Assembly: GCF_001625355.1 (NCBI RefSeq)
Contig: NZ_JSEE01000011.1
Location: 103,596-167,595, forward strand
DNA from: Marinomonas sp. TW1
GTDB lineage: Bacteria; Pseudomonadota; Gammaproteobacteria; Pseudomonadales; Marinomonadaceae
Length of the DNA stretch: 64,000 bases
Direction: 5' to 3'
In this document: positions 29,399 to 40,069 of the stretch, one piece after another
Layout: every line of letters begins with the position of its first letter
Numbering within the stretch: position 1 is the first letter of the stretch
Translations under genes and position numbers: made by a program
The notes under the pieces: generated by a model
Seen by the model: the letters and a program-made list of their open reading frames with translations, nothing else
Database searches by the model: none
What the model was told of the DNA's origin: nothing

Positions 29399-30198
29399 TA
29401 TTGAACTCCTTCGCTACGAAGATGAGACAAGAAAGGACCAAAACCTTCTTTACCCAACCAGTATTGAACAAGGTGAGTCACACCACGGCTAGTCAATGTT
29501 GCACCAGACAGGCCATCCACCTTATGAGAAGCATTTGGATCAGAACTGTCTACACCACCTTTAGCCAGCGCAATAACCGCTTGACCTTGATCGTTGTAAA
29601 CTTCTTTACCTTTCCAAAGCGCTTTCCAGTTAGGATTATCAACTTCACCACCCAATCCAGGTGTTTCTGCTTGGTCATAAAAACCAAAACCGATCACTGT
29701 ATTGTAGTCGCTCTCTAACGCCATAAAACCGTACATAGTCGACCACAGGCCGTAACCATGAACTGGCAAAATAATACGTTCAATATCGTCGCCCGACATT
29801 ACCAAGTAAACAGAGGCATAGTTTGAACGGCGTTTGATACCGGCAGGATCGTCTTCACCTGACAAAGTAATCGACAAGCTAGGATTTTTCGCTGCGGCTT
29901 TTTGATCAAACGTCTCAGGGTTAATGCCCTCAGCTTTCAACGCCTCAGCCGACGCGAATTCACCTGTTTGCAAATCGACGATGCGAGTCTCTACGGAAGC
30001 AAAGATCTCATCTACCGACTTACCATCTTGAAGCATACCCGCTGCAGACAAAATATTACGTTTACGGTCTTCATCTTTGTTAGCGTTCTGAATCGGCTTT
30101 AGGCCAACTGCCGCTGCTGCGACAAAAATAGAACACACAAGACACAAAGATAACGCGACAATAATGGTCTTTTTAATGCTATCGTTACTACTAGCCAT
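29398..30198 (-). CDS. nqrC: Na+-NQR subunit C (covalent FMN)
   Basis: 266 residues from the ATG at 30198, which overlaps the nqrB stop by 8 bases and has GGAGG about 10 bases upstream. The frame is open to 30270 but those codons lie in nqrB. One N-terminal helix (about 11-32) is followed by a periplasmic FMN-binding domain. The ApbE acceptor is Thr234 in '[12 protein letters not shown]'. Confidence 0.96.
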   Translation of the reverse strand: MASSNDSIKKTIIVALSLCLVCSIFVAAAAVGLKPIQNANKDEDRKRNILSAAGMLQDGKSVDEIFASVETRIVDLQTGEFASAEALKAEGINPETFDQKAAAKNPSLSITLSGEDDPAGIKRRSNYASVYLVMSGDDIERIILPVHGYGLWSTMYGFMALESDYNTVIGFGFYDQAETPGLGGEVDNPNWKALWKGKEVYNDQGQAVIALAKGGVDSSDPNASHKVDGLSGATLTSRGVTHLVQYWLGKEGFGPFLSHLRSEGVQ

Positions 30199-31387
30199 TG
30201 CGTGCAATCCTCCGTTTAATGTTCGCCTGAACAACAAAGTGGTCAATAAATGGCGAGAACAAATTCGCAAATAAGATTGCCAACATCATACCCTCTGGGT
30301 AAGCCGGGTTAACAACACGAATCAAGACAACCATTAGACCAATCAGCGCACCATAGAACCACTTTCCTCGGTTCGTCATAGAAGCAGACACTGGGTCAGT
30401 TGCCATGTACATCATACCAAACGCGAAACCACCCAATACCAAATGCCAGTACCATGGGGTAGCAAACATAGGGTTGGTGTCAGAACCAATCACGTTAAAC
30501 AGCAATGACATGCCAACCATACCCAGCATGACACCAGCCACGATACGCCATGCCGCAATTCGCATGATCAATAAAGCACCGCCACCAATCAGGATAGCCA
30601 ATGTTGATGTTTCACCCATTGAACCTTGAATGAAGCCAAAGAAAGCATCGGACCAAGCAACCGTTACACCAGGTACACCACTTGCCGCCAATTGACTTAG
30701 CGCCGTTGCGCCTGAGAAACCATCAACTGCGGTCCAAACCGCATCACCTGACATAGACGCTGGGTAAGCAAAGAACAAGAAAGCACGACCAGCAAGCGCT
30801 GGGTTCAAGAAGTTTTTACCAGTACCACCAAATACTTCTTTCGCCAGCACCACACCAAAGGTGATACCCAAGGCAACTTGCCATAGCGGCACAGTCGCAG
30901 GAAGAGAAAGAGAGAATAGGATAGACGTAACGAAGAAACCTTCGTTTACTTCATGCTTACGCACCGCTGCAAACAAAACTTCCCAGAAACCACCGACAAT
31001 AAAGGTCACAAGATAAACCGGTAAGAAATGCATCGCACCGTAAATCATGTTGTCCCAAATGCTACTCGGGTCATAATTTGTTAAACCACCAATCACGGCG
31101 TGACGCCATGAATCTGCAGCAGTTACACCCATCGCTTCCATGGCTGTATTGGCTTGCAAGCCAATGTTGTACATGCCAAAGAACATCGCTGGGAAAGTAC
31201 ACATCCAAACTAGAATCATGATACGTTTCATATCAACCGCATCACGAACATGGGAACCATTTTTCGTTACAGAGCTTGGACGGTAGAAAATGGTATCAAC
31301 GGCTTCGTAAAGCGCGTACCACTTTTCGTATTTACCACCTGAATGGAATTCAGGCTCCATTTTATCAAGTACTTTTCTAAGTCCCAT
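30191..31387 (-). CDS. nqrB: Na+-NQR subunit B (covalent FMN, riboflavin)
   Basis: 398 residues with about ten transmembrane helices. The ApbE flavinylation motif is '[11 protein letters not shown]', acceptor Thr228. It forms the main sodium channel of the complex together with NqrD/E. It is four bases from the nqrA stop. Confidence 0.97.
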   Translation of the reverse strand: MGLRKVLDKMEPEFHSGGKYEKWYALYEAVDTIFYRPSSVTKNGSHVRDAVDMKRIMILVWMCTFPAMFFGMYNIGLQANTAMEAMGVTAADSWRHAVIGGLTNYDPSSIWDNMIYGAMHFLPVYLVTFIVGGFWEVLFAAVRKHEVNEGFFVTSILFSLSLPATVPLWQVALGITFGVVLAKEVFGGTGKNFLNPALAGRAFLFFAYPASMSGDAVWTAVDGFSGATALSQLAASGVPGVTVAWSDAFFGFIQGSMGETSTLAILIGGGALLIMRIAAWRIVAGVMLGMVGMSLLFNVIGSDTNPMFATPWYWHLVLGGFAFGMMYMATDPVSASMTNRGKWFYGALIGLMVVLIRVVNPAYPEGMMLAILFANLFSPFIDHFVVQANIKRRIARNG

Positions 31388-31390
31388 GAA

Positions 31391-32728
31391 TTAACCCTCT
31401 TTCTCAATTAGAGTTAGGCAACTGCGAAGAATAGGACCGTACTCAAACTTACCTGAACAGCTGTAAGTACAAAGTGCCAAATCTTCATCATCTAACTCAA
31501 GCGCACCCAGCTTTTGAGCTTGCTCTGTGTCATTTACCACTAATGCACGCAGCAATTGAGTCGGTAAAATATCCATCGGAATCAAGCGCTCAAAGTTACC
31601 AAGTGGCAACATAGTACGGTCACTACCATTTGTCGTCGTTGACATTTCAAACGACTTCTTACCTGTTAGTTTAGAAATAAACACGTTCATTAGAGAGTGT
31701 TTTTCTACACCAGCACGAAGATAGTGCATCATTTGACGCTCACGACCTTCACGCAATACAGATACTTGTTGGTGGTAACGACCTAAGAAAGCGAAAGGAC
31801 CAAATGCATTACGTCCAGACAATACAGAGCCAGAAACTACGCGATTATCATCATCAGATAATTCGCCAGTGATGAGTTGCTCTAGACTTGCACCGAGTTG
31901 AGTACGGATTAAACGAGGGTTTTTCACCTGTGGTCCAGCTAATGCCACCACGCGCTCAACACTGAGCTCACCAGTAACAAACAATTTACCGATGGCAATC
32001 ACGTCTTGGTAATTAACAGACCAAACCGTTTTCTTGTCATTAACAGGATCAAGGAAGTGAATGTGTGTTCCTGCTAGACCCGCAGGATGCACGCCTGCAA
32101 ACTCTTCAACCGTCACATCGGACGTTGTTGGAACCTTTGCACCTGGTGCTTTACAAACAAACACCTTACCTTCAGTCAAACGCGTCAGCACTGTCAAACC
32201 GTCGGCAAACGCTTCTGCCTGCTCAGCTAAGACAACTTCCGGGTTCGCCGCCAATGGGTTGGTGTCCATTGCCGTAACGAAGATAGAACTTGGTGTCGTT
32301 TCGATACCAGGCACTTTTGAGAAAGGACGTGTACGGAATGCCGTCCATAATCCGGAATCAACAAGATTATCAACAACTTTACGACGCTCTAACGATTTTA
32401 ATTCTGATCCAGAATAAGCGGCAAAGGTTTCGGACTCGTCACCTTCTACATTAATCACGACAGATTGAAATACACGACGCTCACCACGATTAATCGCAGC
32501 GATGGTACCAGAGGCTGGGGCAGTATACTTTACACCTTCCGTTTTTTTATCCGTAAAGATAACTTGCCCTTTCTTTACCTTATCCCCTTCCTGAACCAGC
32601 ATGGTCGGTTTCATTCCATGATAGTCAGGACCGACTAAAGCAACTGTTTTTGCTGCTAGCGTACTCTCAATCACTTGCTTGGGAGCACCAGAGATCGGAA
32701 GATCAAGGCCTTTTGTAATTTTATACAT
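31391..32728 (-). CDS. nqrA: Na+-NQR subunit A (quinone site)
   Basis: 445 residues from the ATG at 32728 ('[16 protein letters not shown]'), the usual family start; the frame is open to 32758 but those 10 codons look non-homologous. It is a cytoplasmic peripheral subunit with a Rnf/Nqr-type biotinyl-like fold ('[18 protein letters not shown]', '[18 protein letters not shown]') at the N-terminus. It is the first gene of nqrABCDEF. Confidence 0.97.
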   Translation of the reverse strand: MYKITKGLDLPISGAPKQVIESTLAAKTVALVGPDYHGMKPTMLVQEGDKVKKGQVIFTDKKTEGVKYTAPASGTIAAINRGERRVFQSVVINVEGDESETFAAYSGSELKSLERRKVVDNLVDSGLWTAFRTRPFSKVPGIETTPSSIFVTAMDTNPLAANPEVVLAEQAEAFADGLTVLTRLTEGKVFVCKAPGAKVPTTSDVTVEEFAGVHPAGLAGTHIHFLDPVNDKKTVWSVNYQDVIAIGKLFVTGELSVERVVALAGPQVKNPRLIRTQLGASLEQLITGELSDDDNRVVSGSVLSGRNAFGPFAFLGRYHQQVSVLREGRERQMMHYLRAGVEKHSLMNVFISKLTGKKSFEMSTTTNGSDRTMLPLGNFERLIPMDILPTQLLRALVVNDTEQAQKLGALELDDEDLALCTYSCSGKFEYGPILRSCLTLIEKEG

Positions 32729-33170
32729 ATGTTCTGCCCAACAATAAATTGAACACAAAAGCGTAATGTGTCATTGCTTGCACCCCCCTCCGGGAAAGCA
32801 TGTACAAGCGTTTAGCTAACGTAAAGATAGCTAAAAACACAAACTCACTTCACCTAAAAACCGACGTATTATAATGATCATTGTCGACATTGACCAGCGT
32901 ATCGCACCGCCTTTGAGCAGCAAGTTTGATCGAAAACTACGAGTTTTTTCTCATTCGTCTATTTTCCGTACAAAAAATAGGCCTTTTTTGTTGGTTTATC
33001 ACAACAAAAAATCTGGCCACCGACTGTTATCCATAAACAAAGCAATCCAAAGACGACTTTTTTCAGTATAGAAAAAAGCATTCTGATTGCTAAGTTGATA
33101 TAGCAGAACGAAACCGCCACAATATTGCTCACTTATAAACAGTGGGCCCATAAACACGGAAGCAAATTTT
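32729..33170. other. Intergenic region between nqrA and folX (divergent promoters)
   Basis: 442 bp without a supported gene. It must hold the nqr promoter (minus) and the folX-mfd promoter (plus). A 65-codon plus frame (32874-33071) has a biased, unstructured translation and no ribosome-binding site, so I do not count it. The notable structure is an inverted repeat: TTTTTTGTTG (32984-32993) and CAACAAAAAA (33002-33011), flanked by GGCC at 32980-32983 and 33015-33018. Confidence 0.6.
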
Positions 33171-33536
33171 ATGATCAAACCTGACGCTCAGATTCATATT
33201 AGTAATTTACGCCTACGAACCTTTATTGGATTCAATGAATCCGAAAAAACCAACAAACAAGATGTCGTCATCAACGCGTGGATTCACTACCCTGCCGATC
33301 AAGCTTATAATACTGACGATGTTGAAAACGCAGTTAACTACCGAACCCTCTGTAAACAAATGATAGCCCACACTGAAAACAATCGCTTTTTATTACTGGA
33401 AAAGCTCACCGCTGACTTGTTGGAGATTTGCATGTCACCCAGTCATGTCACGTTTGCCAAGGTAGAAGTGGCTAAGCCACACGCGTTAAGATTTGCCGAC
33501 TCTGTTTCTTTAACCCTCTCCGCCACTCGAGAATAA
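33171..33536 (+). CDS. folX: Dihydroneopterin triphosphate 2'-epimerase
   Basis: 121 residues. The sequence runs close to E. coli FolX ('NLRLRTFIGFNESEKTNKQDVVINAWIHYPAD', 'NYRTLCKQMIAHTENNRFLLLEKLTADLL', 'HALRFADSVSLTLS'), including the active-site Glu in 'LLEKL' and the Lys in 'EVAKPHALR'. It is the FolX branch rather than FolB aldolase. It is 9 bp upstream of mfd. Confidence 0.92.
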   Translation: MIKPDAQIHISNLRLRTFIGFNESEKTNKQDVVINAWIHYPADQAYNTDDVENAVNYRTLCKQMIAHTENNRFLLLEKLTADLLEICMSPSHVTFAKVEVAKPHALRFADSVSLTLSATRE

Positions 33537-33545
33537 TAAGCCCCA

Positions 33546-36500
33546 ATGACACACAACATGTCCATTACTCTAAAACCGGGATTCAAAAACCACATTCAAG
33601 GTCTAGAAGGCAGCCGTAAAGCGCTGCAACTTCTCGCTATATCGGCACAATACAACGCTCCAATCCTATATATGGTGAATACGGTTGCTGAGCTCAATGA
33701 GTTAGAAGATGAAATTCATTTTCTAAAAACATCAGAGCAACAAGTACTTAGATTCAGTGACTGGGAAACCTTGCCGTACGATGCCTTCTCTCCTCACCAA
33801 GACATCATTTCGCAACGACTAGAGACGCTCGCCAACATAAGCGAGAGCAACAATCCGATCATACTGGCCACTGTGGCCTCCTGTATGACTCGCCTATGTC
33901 CGAAGCAACACCTTGATAGAGAACGCTTTCACCTGAAAGAAGGACAACAACTGCCAGTGGAAACACTGGCCGATAAATTAACCAAAGCAGGTTATTTAAA
34001 CGTAGACACTGTCCATGAACATGGTGAATTCGCGATTCGCGGTGCGCTCATGGACATCTTTCCGACTGGCGCAGAGAACCCGATCCGAATTGACTGGTTC
34101 GATAATGACATTGACTCTATTCGTTGGTTTGATCCAGACACCCAGCGCAGTATCAATAAAGTCGCTGAAATCAACATGCTACCGGCAAAAGAATTCCCAA
34201 CCACCAGCCAAAGCATTCAACTCTTTCGTCAAGCGTTCCGAGAACGATTCGACGTAGACCCTCTGTCTTGCCCAATTTACCAGGACATCTCCAGCGGTCT
34301 AATGCCAGCAGGCATCGAATATTATCTACCCTTATTTTTCGAACAAACATCAAGCCTGTTCGACTACCTGAATACCGACACCTTAATCGTCCGCTCTGAC
34401 GTCTTCCATGAACAACTGGCCAGTGTGCAATTAGACTTTCGCAGTCGCTATGAATCTTTAAGCTACAACATAGAACGCCCTATTTTGACGCCGGATGAAG
34501 TCACCTTGAAAGAAGACGAAGTCTTCAGCCTGCTCAATCAATACAGCAATGTCATCTTTTCCGCACAAGGGGATCACCCTCAATACCAAGCCCTCGACAA
34601 TGTTAAAATTGACTCAAAAGCCGACGCCCCATTAGCGGCATTAAAACACTATTTAAACACCACCCCGAACCGAGTGTTGATCGTGGCGGAATCCGCAGGG
34701 CGACGAGAGGCTCTGCTAGACCTGCTCAAAAAACACCAAATCGCGCCAAAACAAGTCAATGATTGGGCTGATTTCATACAGACAGATCATCCGCTCGCGA
34801 TTACGGCCGGTCAAATAGGAAGAGGTTTCGCCATTTTAAATGACGTCTCACTGATTCCTGAAAGCGACATACTTGGCGAACGCGTTTCGCAACACCGACG
34901 TCGCAACAAACAACAGAACATCAGTGAAGACGCCATCATTCGTAACCTTACGGAGCTGCGCATGAACGCGCCCGTGGTTCACATTGACCATGGAGTGGGG
35001 CGCTACCTTGGCCTAACCAATTTAGAAATAGACGGCCAAGAAACCGAACTGTTGACACTCGGCTACGCAAACGACGCCAAGCTTTATGTTCCTGTTTCCT
35101 CATTGCAGCTTATTTCGCGCTATACCGGTGCCGACGAAGACACCGCACCACTGCATAAATTGGGCACAGATAAGTGGAGTGTCGCCAAACAGAAAGCCGC
35201 TGAAAAAGCCCGCGACACCGCGGCCGAACTATTGGAAATTTATGCTAAGCGTGAATCCAAGTTAGGGCATAATTTTGCCAAACCCGATGACCAATATGAA
35301 CTCTTCTCAGCAGGCTTCCCGTTTGAAGAAACGCCAGATCAACAAATGGCCATCGATGCGGTCATACAAGACATGTCAACCAAAAAAGCCATGGACAGAT
35401 TGGTCTGTGGTGATGTGGGCTTTGGCAAAACCGAAGTCGCCATGCGTGCGGCTTTTCTCGCTGTCCAAGATGGTAAGCAAGTCGCAGTGTTAGTCCCCAC
35501 TACCCTACTGGCACAGCAACATTACGAGAATTTTTGTGACCGCTTTGCCGACTGGCCAGTTGAAATTGAACTCTTGTCTCGCTTTCGTTCCGGTAAACAA
35601 ACCACGGCCGCCATTGATCGCTTAGAAAATGGCAAAGCCGACATTGTGGTTGGCACACACAAACTGATTCAAGGCGACATTCAATTTGCCAACTTAGGTT
35701 TGGTCATCATTGATGAAGAACATCGCTTTGGGGTCAAACAGAAAGAGCAATTTAAGACTCTCAGATCCGAAGTCGATATCCTCACACTGACCGCCACCCC
35801 GATCCCGCGGACCCTTAATATGTCCCTGTCAGGCATTCGTGATCTGTCTATTATTGCCACACCACCCGCAAAACGCCTGTCCGTTAAAACCTTCGTCAAA
35901 CAAAAAGACGAACACCAAATTAAAGAAGCGATTTTACGAGAACTGCATCGTGGAGGTCAGGTTTACTACTTACACAATGAAGTACAAACCATTCAAAAAG
36001 CCGCAGAAGAATTAGAGGCTCTTATTCCAGAAGCTCGAGTAATGGTTGGCCATGGTCAAATGCGCGAACGAGAACTGGAGCAGGTCATGTCTGACTTCTA
36101 TCACAAACGCGCCAATGTGCTGGTCTGTTCAACCATTATCGAAACCGGCATCGACATCCCCAATGCCAACACCATCATCATTGAGCGAGCCGATAAGTTT
36201 GGTTTAGCGCAATTACACCAATTACGTGGTCGTGTGGGACGCTCCCATCATCAGGCTTACGCCTATCTACTGACGCCAAATGATCGTAAAGTCACCTCAG
36301 ATGCCGAAAAACGTCTCGAAGCCATTAGTTTGGCCGATACACTGGGCGCCGGCTTTACCTTGGCAACCCATGATTTAGAAATTCGTGGGACAGGAGAGTT
36401 ATTGGGCGATGGACAAAGCGGTCACATTGAACATGTTGGCTTCTCACTCTTTATGGAAATGCTGGATCGCGCGGTGAAGTCCCTGAAAAATGGCGAATCG

Positions 36501-36959
36501 CCCGATGTCGATATCTCAACGCCAGCACAAACCGACATTAATCTGCGCGTCCCAGCACTGATCCCAGAAGATTATCTAGGCGACGTGCATTCCCGCTTAA
36601 TTTTGTATAAGCGCATTGCTAACGCCAGCACCAGCGAAGAACTGAAAGACTTACAAGTCGAAATGATCGATCGCTTTGGATTATTACCCGATGCCACCAA
36701 AAATTTGTTCCGCCAAACGGAAATAAAGCTAAAAGCCGAACAACTTGGCATTAATAAAATTGAAGCAAACGCAAAAGAAGGTAAAATCTTCTTTAATAGT
36801 AAAACGCCTGTTGACCCAATGAAGTTAATCAGCCTGATTCAGAAAAAGCCGGAGACATACAAACTGGCTGGCTCGGATACGCTTAAGTTCCTAGCCAATA
36901 TGAACAGTTCTGAAGACCGCTTCCAACAGACCACCAAAACGTTGGAATTATTACATTGA
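33546..36959 (+). CDS. mfd: Transcription-repair coupling factor
   Basis: 1137 residues, usual length. It displaces stalled RNA polymerase and recruits UvrA. Order: UvrB-like N-terminal domains (1-340), the RNA polymerase interaction domain ('VVHIDHGVGRYLGLTNLEIDGQE', about 478-545), then the RecG-like translocase with Walker A 'GDVGFGKTEVAMRAAF' and 'LVIIDEEHRFGVKQKE', the TRG motif region ('GAGFTLATHDLEIRGTGELLG') and a C-terminal domain that masks UvrA binding. Confidence 0.97.
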   Translation: MTHNMSITLKPGFKNHIQGLEGSRKALQLLAISAQYNAPILYMVNTVAELNELEDEIHFLKTSEQQVLRFSDWETLPYDAFSPHQDIISQRLETLANISESNNPIILATVASCMTRLCPKQHLDRERFHLKEGQQLPVETLADKLTKAGYLNVDTVHEHGEFAIRGALMDIFPTGAENPIRIDWFDNDIDSIRWFDPDTQRSINKVAEINMLPAKEFPTTSQSIQLFRQAFRERFDVDPLSCPIYQDISSGLMPAGIEYYLPLFFEQTSSLFDYLNTDTLIVRSDVFHEQLASVQLDFRSRYESLSYNIERPILTPDEVTLKEDEVFSLLNQYSNVIFSAQGDHPQYQALDNVKIDSKADAPLAALKHYLNTTPNRVLIVAESAGRREALLDLLKKHQIAPKQVNDWADFIQTDHPLAITAGQIGRGFAILNDVSLIPESDILGERVSQHRRRNKQQNISEDAIIRNLTELRMNAPVVHIDHGVGRYLGLTNLEIDGQETELLTLGYANDAKLYVPVSSLQLISRYTGADEDTAPLHKLGTDKWSVAKQKAAEKARDTAAELLEIYAKRESKLGHNFAKPDDQYELFSAGFPFEETPDQQMAIDAVIQDMSTKKAMDRLVCGDVGFGKTEVAMRAAFLAVQDGKQVAVLVPTTLLAQQHYENFCDRFADWPVEIELLSRFRSGKQTTAAIDRLENGKADIVVGTHKLIQGDIQFANLGLVIIDEEHRFGVKQKEQFKTLRSEVDILTLTATPIPRTLNMSLSGIRDLSIIATPPAKRLSVKTFVKQKDEHQIKEAILRELHRGGQVYYLHNEVQTIQKAAEELEALIPEARVMVGHGQMRERELEQVMSDFYHKRANVLVCSTIIETGIDIPNANTIIIERADKFGLAQLHQLRGRVGRSHHQAYAYLLTPNDRKVTSDAEKRLEAISLADTLGAGFTLATHDLEIRGTGELLGDGQSGHIEHVGFSLFMEMLDRAVKSLKNGESPDVDISTPAQTDINLRVPALIPEDYLGDVHSRLILYKRIANASTSEELKDLQVEMIDRFGLLPDATKNLFRQTEIKLKAEQLGINKIEANAKEGKIFFNSKTPVDPMKLISLIQKKPETYKLAGSDTLKFLANMNSSEDRFQQTTKTLELLH

Positions 36960-37846
36960 AAAAATTAGCCCTTACATTCTTTACGCTGCTTTTTATCAGT
37001 AGTCCAAGTCAAGCGATTGATGAGCCCATCGACCCGGATACGGCCAGAGCCTATGAAGGTTACATCGTCACCTTCATTTGGCCAGATGATCAAACCAGTG
37101 AGCAAATTGACTACAAGAACATCCTCACGACGGAAGGTCTATTTCGTCTTGCGGAAACAACGCCTGATGCACCGCTCATAACACAAGAAACGCCCACAAA
37201 CATCACAGCAAATGACGAGGCCGAACCGACAAGCCAACCAGGCTTACCTGAGCCATTGGTCAAAATTGCAGCGAAATTAGGGCAGCATGTTCGAATTTTA
37301 TCGAATCAACAATGGACGCTCATCTTTAAACGCCCCGGTGACACCATCGAGAAATCGTTTCACAGCGACGAAATAAAAGACGGTTACCCAGAATTGACTG
37401 GCGACATTCGCATCAAACTGGGTCGTTACTTAGAATCAGACATTCAATACAAGCACTTTTTATTTGATAGTTTCACCCAACCAGATGCATCCCACCCCAT
37501 TGAAGAGAACCAAAACAGCCTATTCTTTTCCAATCAGGAGTTTAACCAAGAATCTGAGCAAGCGAGCACCAAAGATTTGAAAGCCTTTGAACCCGCTCTT
37601 GTTTTAACACTCGACATGCACAACAAGACCGCCAGCAAAAAGCTCAACTACTTAGACCACCCGACCATTGGGACGCTGCTGTATTTTCAACCGTTAACAT
37701 TAGAAGAAGCCGTTGAAAAAATTGCGCTACAAACCATGTCTCCTGAAACAGGCCAAAGCCTCACATTTGATACGTTAAACAGTACCAATGAGCTCACTCG
37801 ACCTCAGGCGATTACCGCACCACTGCAAATTGCTCCAAGCGAATAG
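36956..37846 (+). CDS. CsiV-family protein (peptidoglycan-binding)
   Basis: 296 residues with a TTG start that overlaps the mfd stop (TTGA). No ATG lies nearby in frame, and a signal peptide follows at once (about 1-20, 'LALTFFTLLFISSPSQA'), so TTG is well supported. The periplasmic part contains 'RPG...GDIRIKLGRYLESDIQYKHFLFDS', typical of the CsiV family encoded next to mfd in gammaproteobacteria. In Vibrio, CsiV acts with LpoA/PBP1A in cell-wall integrity; a like role here is inference. Confidence 0.75.
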   Translation: MKKLALTFFTLLFISSPSQAIDEPIDPDTARAYEGYIVTFIWPDDQTSEQIDYKNILTTEGLFRLAETTPDAPLITQETPTNITANDEAEPTSQPGLPEPLVKIAAKLGQHVRILSNQQWTLIFKRPGDTIEKSFHSDEIKDGYPELTGDIRIKLGRYLESDIQYKHFLFDSFTQPDASHPIEENQNSLFFSNQEFNQESEQASTKDLKAFEPALVLTLDMHNKTASKKLNYLDHPTIGTLLYFQPLTLEEAVEKIALQTMSPETGQSLTFDTLNSTNELTRPQAITAPLQIAPSE

Positions 37847-37872
37847 CGCTTCAGCCGCCTTATCCTCTAGCG

Positions 37873-37923
37873 AAAAAGACCTTATTTGTCTTGTTGTAAC
37901 AGAACAACAAGACAAATAAGGTC
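37873..37923 (-). terminator. Long-stem terminator after the response-regulator gene
   Basis: A perfect 20-bp stem (37878-37897 with 37904-37923; arm starts GACCTTATTTGTC) with a 6-base loop. On the minus strand it is followed by TTTTTC. It also faces the plus-strand CsiV gene. Confidence 0.8.
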
Positions 37924-37931
37924 ACAAAGTC

Positions 37932-38564
37932 TCAATCAATTAATTCGTGCTCTAGAGCGTATTTGATTAACCCAGCAGAAGTATGAATGTCCAATTTATT
38001 CTTTAGATTCTGACGGTGAGTTTCGACTGTTCTCACGCTAATAGATAAAGACTGGGCAATTTCTTTATTGGACAAACCAATGGCTACTTCCTTTAGCACC
38101 GCCACTTCACGTTTCGTTAACTCTTCATAACGCTTCGACTCAGTAGCCGGTGAAAACAAGGAATCAGACGCACCAGAACTGAAATACGTTCCGCCCTGAT
38201 AAACCGTGTTAATCGCTTGCACCAACTCCTCAGAAGACACGTCTTTGAGTATGTAGCCGTTAGCGCCAGATTGGATCAGAGACAAAATATACTCTTTATC
38301 ATGATGCATGCTGAGCATCAAAATTTTAACGCTTGGCAACTCAGCCTTAAAGCGTTTCGTCGCTTCTAAGCCATTTAACACCGGCATAGAAACATCCATC
38401 AAGATCAAATCCGGTTTTGATTCATGGGCTTTTTCTAAGGCTTCCAAACCATTTGAAGCTGTCGCTATGATGTCGATATTATCTTCCAGCTCCAAACGCG
38501 CTTGCAGCCCATCCAGCACCAACATATGATCATCAACTAAGAGAACGCGGATTTTTTTTGTCAT
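37932..38564 (-). CDS. LuxR/NarL-type response regulator
   Basis: 210 residues from the ATG at 38564 ('MTKKIRVLLVDDHMLVLDGL'); the open frame continues to 38669 inside the kinase gene. The receiver has the acidic pair Asp11/Asp12 and phosphoacceptor Asp57 ('LILMDVSMP'), with Lys in 'YILKDVSSEE'. A C-terminal GerE helix-turn-helix follows ('LTKREVAVLKEVAIGLSNKEIAQSLSISVRTVETHR'). It lies 22 bp after the Cache histidine kinase and beside dctPQM, its likely target. Confidence 0.93.
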   Translation of the reverse strand: MTKKIRVLLVDDHMLVLDGLQARLELEDNIDIIATASNGLEALEKAHESKPDLILMDVSMPVLNGLEATKRFKAELPSVKILMLSMHHDKEYILSLIQSGANGYILKDVSSEELVQAINTVYQGGTYFSSGASDSLFSPATESKRYEELTKREVAVLKEVAIGLSNKEIAQSLSISVRTVETHRQNLKNKLDIHTSAGLIKYALEHELID

Positions 38565-38586
38565 TTTTATCGCTCTTTTTGCTCTG

Positions 38587-39942
38587 CTAAAATGGTTTCT
38601 CCAGCGGCAATGAAGCATGTACCTTAGTACCCTTGCCACGCTGAGATTCCAATATAAAATCACCACCAATCAACTCTAACCGCTCTCGCATATTGATCAG
38701 TCCGATACCAGAAGACAATTCCCCTTTATGGGAGAAGCCCCTACCATTATCCAAACACTCAAAGACAATATATCGATCAGATTGCCAGACTTGCAATTCA
38801 ATCAGAGTCGCATGAGCGTGTTTTTCAATATTGGTTAACGACTCTTGAGTCAGTCGATACAGGGTAATCTCAATTTCGTCAGGTAACTTAGTCGGCACCT
38901 GAAAATGATATTCCACCTCAATCCCTGTTCGCTCGGTAAATTGATCAATTAGCGCCTTTAATGCCGTATCCAACCCCAGATCGTCCAACAAAGTCGGACG
39001 CAAATTATGCGAAATTTGCCGTACCTCATTGATTGTCTGACCGATGACATCACTCGCTTTGACGAGCTCTTGCTGCACTATGTCTTTATCATGCTCTCGT
39101 TTGAGCTTATTGCCCGCCAATTCAATGCGAAATTTACAGCTCACCAACAACTGATTAATGCCATCATGCAGTTCTCGAGAAAAGCCACGGCGCTCATTGA
39201 CCTGCAAACGCATAAAACGCTGCGCCACTTCCTTTAAACGTGAGTCCGCTAATTTATGCTCATGAAGGTTAATCGCCAATCCCAGTAAAATCACCAAAAT
39301 CACGGTAATAACGACCACGATAATGACACTAATGAAACTGCGCTGAATGTTATCATTCATAATCGCTTGGGTTTTGGCCAACTCAGCATAGACATCGTCT
39401 AAGTATAAGCCAGTGCCCATCATCCAATCCCAGCGATCGATCGCCACCACATAGCCAATTTTATCTTCCTGAATCATCAACGGTGGCTTTTCCCAAATAT
39501 ATCTATGATAGCCACCACCAGCTTGTGCTGCGCGAATTAAGCCCTGTATCAAGAAGTTTCCTGAGCGATCCTGAAAATCCCATAAGTTTTTACCGACAAA
39601 ATCCGGCTGGGTAGGATGCACTAAATTCACCCCCGTCATTTCATAAGCAAAAAAATAGCCGTCGTCTTCATAACTTAATTCCGCCAGAATTTTTTTCACT
39701 TGATACTGAGCTTCAGCGTCGTCTAATTCGTCATTTTCCAAGATAGGACGAATCGCAGACATGGCAATATTGACGTGATTTTTTAACGCCTGCTTTTTAG
39801 CATTGACCAAATTGAATTCATAGATAGACAGCTCTTGAGAAGCCAAATCACGGGCCGATTGCAGGCCCAAATAAGTAATGATCGTCGTCGCAACAATCAG
39901 AGGGGCGATGGCAAGTAAGATGATTTTACTTTTTAGACCCAC
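38587..39942 (-). CDS. Cache-domain sensor histidine kinase (NarX-type)
   Basis: 451 residues from the GTG at 39942, which has AAAGGTGG just upstream; an earlier GTG at 39987 is less likely. A helix (about 5-27) leads to a periplasmic single Cache domain ('DGYFFAYEMTGVNLVHPTQPDFVGKNLWDF...WDWMMGTGLYLDD', about 90-185). A second helix (about 202-224) follows, then a HisKA_3 dimerisation domain with phospho-His at about 259 ('FSRELHDGINQLL') and HATPase ('DNGRGFSHKG', 'GIGLINMRERL'). Such sensors often detect organic acids imported by the adjacent TRAP system. Confidence 0.92.
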   Translation of the reverse strand: MGLKSKIILLAIAPLIVATTIITYLGLQSARDLASQELSIYEFNLVNAKKQALKNHVNIAMSAIRPILENDELDDAEAQYQVKKILAELSYEDDGYFFAYEMTGVNLVHPTQPDFVGKNLWDFQDRSGNFLIQGLIRAAQAGGGYHRYIWEKPPLMIQEDKIGYVVAIDRWDWMMGTGLYLDDVYAELAKTQAIMNDNIQRSFISVIIVVVITVILVILLGLAINLHEHKLADSRLKEVAQRFMRLQVNERRGFSRELHDGINQLLVSCKFRIELAGNKLKREHDKDIVQQELVKASDVIGQTINEVRQISHNLRPTLLDDLGLDTALKALIDQFTERTGIEVEYHFQVPTKLPDEIEITLYRLTQESLTNIEKHAHATLIELQVWQSDRYIVFECLDNGRGFSHKGELSSGIGLINMRERLELIGGDFILESQRGKGTKVHASLPLEKPF

Positions 39943-40069
39943 GAAACCACCTTTTTTGTTATTTTTATGCGCTGCACAAACCGCCACAACGCATTTAATC
40001 GGTTAAGTAAAAATGCGAAAAAGCGGGCCAAAACCCGCTTACACATCGTGCTTTACGAATAGATTAAGT

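Noticed and set aside
32874..33071. 65-codon plus-strand frame upstream of folX
   Set aside because: No ribosome-binding site, translation is basic and low in structure, and it spans the inverted repeat; more likely a promoter region.
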